Below are positions 60,701 through 64,000 of a DNA stretch of 64,000 nucleotides, piece after piece. The notes under the pieces were generated by a model that made no database searches, had not been told where the DNA came from, and saw only the letters and a list, made by a program, of their open reading frames with translations. How positions within the stretch are numbered: the first letter of the stretch is position 1; the number at the start of each line of letters is the position of its first letter. The position numbers were made by a program, and so were the translations under genes. Source of the stretch: Bacteroidaceae bacterium (GTDB taxonomy: Bacteria > Bacteroidota > Bacteroidia > Bacteroidales > Bacteroidaceae); assembly GCA_017469525.1 (NCBI GenBank), contig JAFUGG010000026.1, positions 1 to 64,000 on the forward strand. Reading direction: 5' to 3'.

Positions 60701-61546
60701 CAGAGGAATGTTGTCTTCGCCCAGCGTCTGATACCAGTTGATGCTGCTTTGGTCGCCGTTTGCCTTGAAGCAGAGTTCGCCAGTTGCTACCATGTCGTAG
60801 GTGACGTAGGTGCAGCCGCTTGGCGCAGAAGCCGCATCAGCATCTTGTTGCAGGCAGTAGCAATTGGTGAAGGAGGCACGGTCTGCGGGGTTGCCCCACG
60901 AGAAGGTGTTCATGGTCTCTACTTCTGCAATGGAGATACAGTTGACGTAGTTCATCGTCTTTCCTGTTGTCACCCATCCTGCAAAGCCGTGGTTGTAGCC
61001 TTGGTTGCCCTTCACCTTGATGGCGGAGATGCAGTTGCGGAAGGTAGCATTGCGTGAGGCATAGCCGATGAAACCTGCGTTGGAGGCATTGGCGTCGTAG
61101 TCCACGTCGATGTTAACGATGCTGACACAGTTCTCGAACCGTGCGTTGTCGCTCCAGTTCCATGCGGCAAAGCCTGCACAGTTCTTGAAGGAAGCACGGA
61201 TGCTGCCGCCCACGATGAGGTTCTTCACAGTGCCGGCGAAGTTGTAGAACATGCCGGTCTGCTTCCCTTGGAAGTCGTAGTTGAGCGTGATGGTGTGCCC
61301 TGCTCCGTCGAAGACACCAGAGTAGGAAGTGGTGTTCGTGCAGAGCATGAAGTCTAGACCCGAGATGTCGCTGGTCAGCACCACGTTTGTGCTTTCGTAT
61401 CCAGCCATTTCCGTCCAGGCTTGGAGGTCGGCCTTGCTGCCGATGAGGTACGCACCATTTTCATTTTGCTGCAGGTCTGCCCATGCAGTTTGCCCTACGA
61501 GCATCATCATGCAGGTCAGGACGATAGAGTAAAGATTACGTTTCAT
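54755..61546 (-). CDS. Giant surface protein with GLUG repeats and a C-terminal dockerin
   Basis: The 2263 residues start with a signal peptide (MKRNLYSIVLTCMMMLVGQTAWA). From about 25 to 1000 several blocks of GLUG-type repeats (YSGVFDGAGHTITLNYDF, YRGHFDGGQHRISELHLNF, KYNGTFDGAGHRIKGMVINA) form a probable beta-helix. The middle has glycan-binding-like domains and a helical segment near 1600-1700. Near 1990-2190 another GLUG block precedes two dockerin-type repeats (DLNQDGTVDIADVV and DVNGDGAVDIADVV) at the end. The partner cohesin is not in the window. It is 12 bp after the GH115-type gene, so probably acts with it at the surface. Confidence 0.85.
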   Translation of the reverse strand: MKRNLYSIVLTCMMMLVGQTAWADLQQNENGAYLIGSKADLQAWTEMAGYESTNVVLTSDISGLDFMLCTNTTSYSGVFDGAGHTITLNYDFQGKQTGMFYNFAGTVKNLIVGGSIRASFKNCAGFAAWNWSDNARFENCVSIVNIDVDYDANASNAGFIGYASRNATFRNCISAIKVKGNQGYNHGFAGWVTTGKTMNYVNCISIAEVETMNTFSWGNPADRASFTNCYCLQQDADAASAPSGCTYVTYDMVATGELCFKANGDQSSINWYQTLGEDNIPLPFSDGHAQVYAVGEVNCAGVAVGDVTYSNSNTTPAPKHNDVDGWCSVCGTLMQDHLSPNADGFYELGSVADVEWFAAMVNDAHLVTIKGMLTADIDYQGTVNAHTPIGLNTTYKYNGTFDGAGHRIKGMVINATSNFQGFFGVVRGATVIRNLIIDSSCSVTGPSGIGGIAGAAQINAETPLVIENCVNEATIYATTGSAAGILGVGQSGYPTLQMKNCLNTGDITGNPATAFCSWLNMSGSSLTNCVNMGNITGADMAGNKYSYYCQLVRYEPGTMVLTNCYDFSDFDDQGSGHQGTDGDWMTDEPLEGGELCFLLNGDQTNIVWHQLLGTDAFPVPYYIEGGQVYAGGELNCDGTPLDVNGYSNSPSGTIPPHEFEDGFCINCGNPQLDYAPLEDGFYTISNASQLYWFARMVNEFAHNDWNARLAEDIDMTDYSDLFEPIGNGTNPYRGHFDGGQHRISELHLNFSGNYVGFIGRCGNGAFIENLLLDETCSINATGECVALVGGTYQMAGNVTLRNLGNMGNVYATGVQAAGIFGGNTGSQTTLLIENCFSTGAVEGGSDAAALVGWGGSGGKATVNNCWSCSEVTGYSENKGLFFARVTDGHLSNNYCTSEIEQQVSLITYDEIMDGTLCFKLNGDQTNIAWYQNLDNGSEVDDQPLPFSNGHAQVFPKGKMLCDGTVDPSGMTYSNNNEVVIPDHKFTDGFCSVCGQEDPNYTGFLAIIRNPNFTNDSNFWTGNEFAVSNGVAEQSGKTFNTYQDITDLENGVYKLRLQGFSRAAALGSEAYEDFNEDMMRNTYYYAESAGKRQARRLVDITADGKDAQLNGGVGETELSDGMFVPASTAAAAVYMGKGHYWNAPLYLAVTDGTLRIGLTNQINSANAWSVIDRIRIEYVGNDAAAYALIAEQIADDAQDLDDVLGQESLKEDYEEVIDGAGSLTDTNAILDAADKASRLPDQIKLSAVAYESYVAAVEAIISEWESRDDLQGDDADKLETYLTQSEEPSEDFPNGTYLYIKEYRLLDAGQLAAEAAFAQQLLQAAIMNSAAEGSDMTSLIVNPKFNDAVAWNGWTVTEGRTESGYNMVHNGGFTDVVPVAAAYNMTFEVNQQITGLNDGIYALTAQAFHRPGQGREGLIDGSDIIPAQLFVNDFAAPVLSVYADKLSYVDAQNGVNCRFDATEDETAPHNGEQTGSVDIDTSEGEGYFVPDNIYTASFAFNGKRYEQTVYGIVKDGKLNIGIRSVDTPWRNKNLTIWGNFRLTYYGQSSAAISDILNQYSERIERIDQQRDDQEYYLSQSHIDAIRNKIEEAKSADKEQQLQLIEEMNDEFAAIPVSAGLYNQLNMLAQFASDMAEGMEPGDVQDEMYGIYDDLVEIIVDGSLTDEEAEQKIAELMENPVIGGVVYVQGDLYDELSENGEWPYSQMCSLYPLVKNAEGKFVGSVTLQDRSHRSAGFQRAGLFFRRINTIYKSADATRNFITPGRHTFGVQEGGSDFQALNGTYNIVLDLDAMTVDFELQDDYNWPNAVFVTGTLNNRQGSLMRWKNDEQIPLQHVGSGKYVGVVDLVNDNSNPFCSFGIMACRSTEEMVNFSQTTRSSWTEARYGSEEQYLELQSGQEVTNLVRGLDRTWRISPAGKYLIEFDMDKASMKATLLETKGNGTESNPLQIANKQDLQSLRDRMTSGRTLYARLTSDIDMKGEGWWPLNSTFYANSYEEGYGKALSLDGTGHVIKNLNVASVKENGFETGLFGVLVGEVKNMGLYNATVESGKAQDVGLLAGRLGTEENAALVDQCYVHGKLLTADALENCAAGPVAGVAVNATVSNVYTNACVGAGSSMGDFIGIGSPSLTVRNSYAAGKANKSLATAAIADDQGSNVESLLFYGVQNQEEISNIASQWDAWHENGTIGLGWPLLKWQVERGDHLQLCGFGIQGDLNQDGTVDIADVVAVLNIMASDSDNPAADVNGDGAVDIADVVAILNIMAAQ

Positions 61547-61558
61547 TTGGTTTGTTAT

Positions 61559-64000
61559 TTAGTTATGTGTTATGATGATTTTCTTTCCATTCCTTATATA
61601 TATGCCCTTCGGCAAGTTGTTTAACGCTTTGCCATTCACCATTTGTCCGTTGAGGTTATACGTTGCGGAACTGTGAACTGTGAGTTGTGAGCCGTTAACT
61701 GGCCTGATGCCATCGGGGTCGAAGTCCGAGATGCGCTCTATGCGGAAGTAATCCACGCGGAACTTTCCGGTGCGGTTGCTGCCTGTGACTTGCGTGCCGT
61801 CGCCCTTGAGGGAGCCGGAACGAATGCCGAGCGTCAGGTCTTCGCCTGGTTCGACGGCGACCTCTACACTGAGTTCCTGCATGGACTTGCCATCGACGGC
61901 TTCGCTGATGTACGATGCGAAGGTGTTGTTCTCGCCCGAGGTGAGGTTCTGCTCATAGTCGTGAGGCGAACCATAATACTGCACCTCGTTGTTCGCGAAG
62001 AGTCGTCCCATGCCTTCCAGCCCTGCTTCGCTCCAGAAGAGACAGCTTACGCGATAGATGCCCGGCTGCAACTTGGCGGCAGGTATCGTTTGATAGAGGC
62101 AAAGATCGTTGGGCATAGGCTTGTATCCGGCAGGCGTGAAGGCACAATAGTTCTTGCCGTGCATGCCTTCGCCATTGCCGAAGAGGCCCGAGTTGGTAGT
62201 GCTGTAGGTGTCCGAGAAGGATAGGTTCCAACCATACGGGATGCCCTTCACCGTAGCACCATTCGCAAGTTCTGTGGCCGATTTGTACTCGAAGTCGCTG
62301 TTCACGATGAGCTCCTCGGTCAAAGAGCCTGTGTCATCCTGAGGCAGGTCGCCTATTCTGCGAATCGTGAAATGGTCCACCTTGAACCATCCCGTCTCGT
62401 CGGTTTGCTTGCCGTCGCCAGTGATGCAACTGGTCTTGATGCCCACCGTGAGGTCTTCCCCCTCGTGAACTTGGAGCACGACCCGCATGGGGTGCATGAT
62501 GGTGTGCGTCTCATATCCTGCTTTGTGGCCAGCAAAGGTGCTCACCTCGTCTGCTTTGAGAATCTTGTCGTAGTCGCTCTTGTGGGCATAATACTGTACA
62601 TGGTCGTTGGCGAAGAGTCGGCAGGGACCTCGTTTGCCTGACTGGTTGAAGAGCCAACACCCGACTTCATAGATGCCGGGCTCAAGCTTATCGGCAGGTA
62701 TGGTTTGGTAGAGTCGGAAGTTCTCTGGCATGGGTTTGGCCTTGAACCAGCAGACGGAACCTCCGTCGTTGTAGTTTATCGAGCCGTCACTATTGCTGAT
62801 GCCGTAGGAATTGCCAGACATCGTGCCCTCTAACGTCCACCCATATGGCACGCCTCGCTGTATGCCTCCGGTCGGATTGGTGAGGACGGAGGAGCCGCTC
62901 TTGTAGAGTTCGAAGTCGGGATTGACGAGGAGTTGGTTGGTGAGGCTGAGGTCTTCGCTGTCCGTCCTGCGATAAACAATCTGGCTTATCACGAGGGCTG
63001 GGTTCATGGCATAGAATCGGAAGGCCACATCCCTTGCCGTCGTCGCCTTGTACGAGAAGCGGGCTTCAGCGTAGCCGTGCATCACGTTGTCGCTCCAAAC
63101 GTTCGTCTCGGCATTACACTTGATGCTCTTCGAGGTGATGTTGCCAGAACCGATGCCCATCCCGACACAGAGGTCGTTGCTGGTCGTAATGGGGAAGGTG
63201 GGCAGACAGCGTACGATAATCTGGTACGAGCCCTTTTCAACGGGCAAAGTATATTCGACGTAAGGCCCTTTGCTCCTTGCTGTGGAGGCCGTGTAGGTAG
63301 TGTAGTCGATGGGCCAGACAGTAATGCTGTTGTCGCCCACGCCGAGGTTCTCGAGCGTCTGCCAAGCGCCTCGACTACCACTGTAGCTGGTGCTGGGAAC
63401 ATAGATATAGCCCTCGTCGAAGACTTCTCCCTTGGCATCGTTGACGTCGCTTGCTGTTGCGGCGTACGGCATACCGAACTGCGCTCCCGTATCACTTGCG
63501 TTGGGCGACTTGTCCATCATGCCGTTCCATTTTCCTCCGGCTGTCTGCGTATTGAATATGTTCGTAAGATAAAGGATGTCGCTATACGCCGTGCGCGCCA
63601 GTGCGGCGTATTGCATGGCTCGTTTATGGTCGCCAAGACCTGCGTACCAGTAGCTGAGCTTGGCTCCGTAGGCCTTGATGTTTTGTGCGGCAGTAGCGAT
63701 GATAGGGTAGGAGAAGAGTTCGAAGTAGGCATCCTTCAAGCGCTGGGGAATGCTGGCCTCCAGGCTTTGTACGCGAGCGGCGAGTGCCTGATAGTCCTTG
63801 ATACGCTGCTCCATCTCCTGAATCGTAAAGGTAACATGATAGACGGTTTCAGGCTTGCTTTGTGCCGCAAGACGGTAGTGCTCGAGACGAATTTCGCCCA
63901 TTTCATCGGCAAAATCAGCCCCGAAGGTCTTCTCGGCCCACCATCTTGAGAACTGCCACGCTTTGTCTGGCGTCCACTTGTTGACGTCCCAAGCCAACTC
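61559..64000 (-). CDS. GH115-type alpha-glucuronidase, C-terminal part (5' end outside the window)
   Basis: The frame is open to the window edge, so the ATG at 63997 is probably internal. The visible 813 residues begin in the region ...WAEKTFGADFADEMGEIRLEHYRLA, AYFELFSYPIIATAAQN and NEELAGGKWN-like LTNIFNTQTAGGKWNGMMD, as in GH115 enzymes that remove glucuronic acid from xylan. The N-terminal catalytic half is missing here. Next comes a beta-sandwich, then two tandem copies of an unnamed ~200-residue domain (LLVNPDFELYKSG.../LIVNSDFEYKSAT..., each with GIYEV/GIYRV and GEDLT(V/L)GI). The tail is YNLNGQMVNGKALNNLPKGIY. Confidence 0.7.
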   Translation of the reverse strand, partial: ELAWDVNKWTPDKAWQFSRWWAEKTFGADFADEMGEIRLEHYRLAAQSKPETVYHVTFTIQEMEQRIKDYQALAARVQSLEASIPQRLKDAYFELFSYPIIATAAQNIKAYGAKLSYWYAGLGDHKRAMQYAALARTAYSDILYLTNIFNTQTAGGKWNGMMDKSPNASDTGAQFGMPYAATASDVNDAKGEVFDEGYIYVPSTSYSGSRGAWQTLENLGVGDNSITVWPIDYTTYTASTARSKGPYVEYTLPVEKGSYQIIVRCLPTFPITTSNDLCVGMGIGSGNITSKSIKCNAETNVWSDNVMHGYAEARFSYKATTARDVAFRFYAMNPALVISQIVYRRTDSEDLSLTNQLLVNPDFELYKSGSSVLTNPTGGIQRGVPYGWTLEGTMSGNSYGISNSDGSINYNDGGSVCWFKAKPMPENFRLYQTIPADKLEPGIYEVGCWLFNQSGKRGPCRLFANDHVQYYAHKSDYDKILKADEVSTFAGHKAGYETHTIMHPMRVVLQVHEGEDLTVGIKTSCITGDGKQTDETGWFKVDHFTIRRIGDLPQDDTGSLTEELIVNSDFEYKSATELANGATVKGIPYGWNLSFSDTYSTTNSGLFGNGEGMHGKNYCAFTPAGYKPMPNDLCLYQTIPAAKLQPGIYRVSCLFWSEAGLEGMGRLFANNEVQYYGSPHDYEQNLTSGENNTFASYISEAVDGKSMQELSVEVAVEPGEDLTLGIRSGSLKGDGTQVTGSNRTGKFRVDYFRIERISDFDPDGIRPVNGSQLTVHSSATYNLNGQMVNGKALNNLPKGIYIRNGKKIIITHN

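Noticed and set aside
1..64000. tRNA or rRNA genes
   Set aside because: No cloverleaf or rRNA-like sequence was recognised in the intergenic regions; a tRNA scan would settle it.

Overview
The window looks like chromosome from a gut- or rumen-type Prevotella (Prevotellaceae, Bacteroidales). The evidence is Bacteroidota-style promoters (TTTG, 19-20 bp, TAnnTTTG), signal peptides cleaved in front of Gln, a BspA-like leucine-rich-repeat protein, secreted glycoside hydrolases, large surface proteins sharing a 'YNLAGQR...RGINIV.GKK' C-terminal tail, and intergenic regions full of palindromic repeats. No rRNA, tRNA, CRISPR array or complete insertion sequence was seen. No species is named because no search could be run.

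Layout. 1-7.3 kb: a BspA-like surface protein (cut by the window edge), a GH36 alpha-galactosidase, a GH16 glucanase and a secreted carboxypeptidase-regulatory-like protein. 7.4-14 kb: a membrane acyltransferase, an Hsp20 chaperone with a sigma-54-like promoter, a YhcG-type PDDEXK nuclease, a radical SAM/lipoprotein pair, an O-methyltransferase, aroQ and a XerD-type recombinase. 14.3-18.9 kb: a tightly overlapping operon of an Lrp-type regulator, a C26/M19 peptidase fusion, a lipoprotein glutaminyl cyclase, SufE and a tRNA-dihydrouridine synthase. 19-28 kb: fucose use (fucP, fucI), a C_GCAxxG protein, a GH78 alpha-L-rhamnosidase and an HHH/outer-membrane protein. 27.8-31.6 kb: lgt, ychF, a four-helix-bundle gene inside a dispersed repeat, and a Rid-superfamily protein.

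31.8-39.3 kb is a probable iron-acquisition operon: an O/P-type porin, imelysin, a di-heme oxidoreductase lipoprotein, a second porin and a c-heme lipoprotein. It diverges from a gene for a predicted hemerythrin-like sensor fused to a LuxR-type DNA-binding domain, which I propose as its regulator.

39.6-53.4 kb is the accessory heart of the window. Two paralogous multidomain surface proteins flank an array of small toxin-antitoxin-like cassettes (DUF3791/DUF3990/small protein; MNT/HEPN). The cassettes are bounded by copies of one ~125 bp repeat. The second surface protein, and a secreted endonuclease I after it, are each followed by a small conserved peptide gene ending in KESK..WDEEW. 53.4-54.7 kb is a gene-poor island of palindromic repeats. 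54.7-64 kb is an operon of a GH115-type alpha-glucuronidase (5' end outside the window) and a 2263-residue GLUG/dockerin surface protein.

The repeats form several families: arrays of exactly 22-bp units at five loci with unrelated sequences, a palindromic family apparently derived from the four-helix-bundle gene, 7- and 9-bp microrepeats, and small palindromes that have entered coding sequences in frame.
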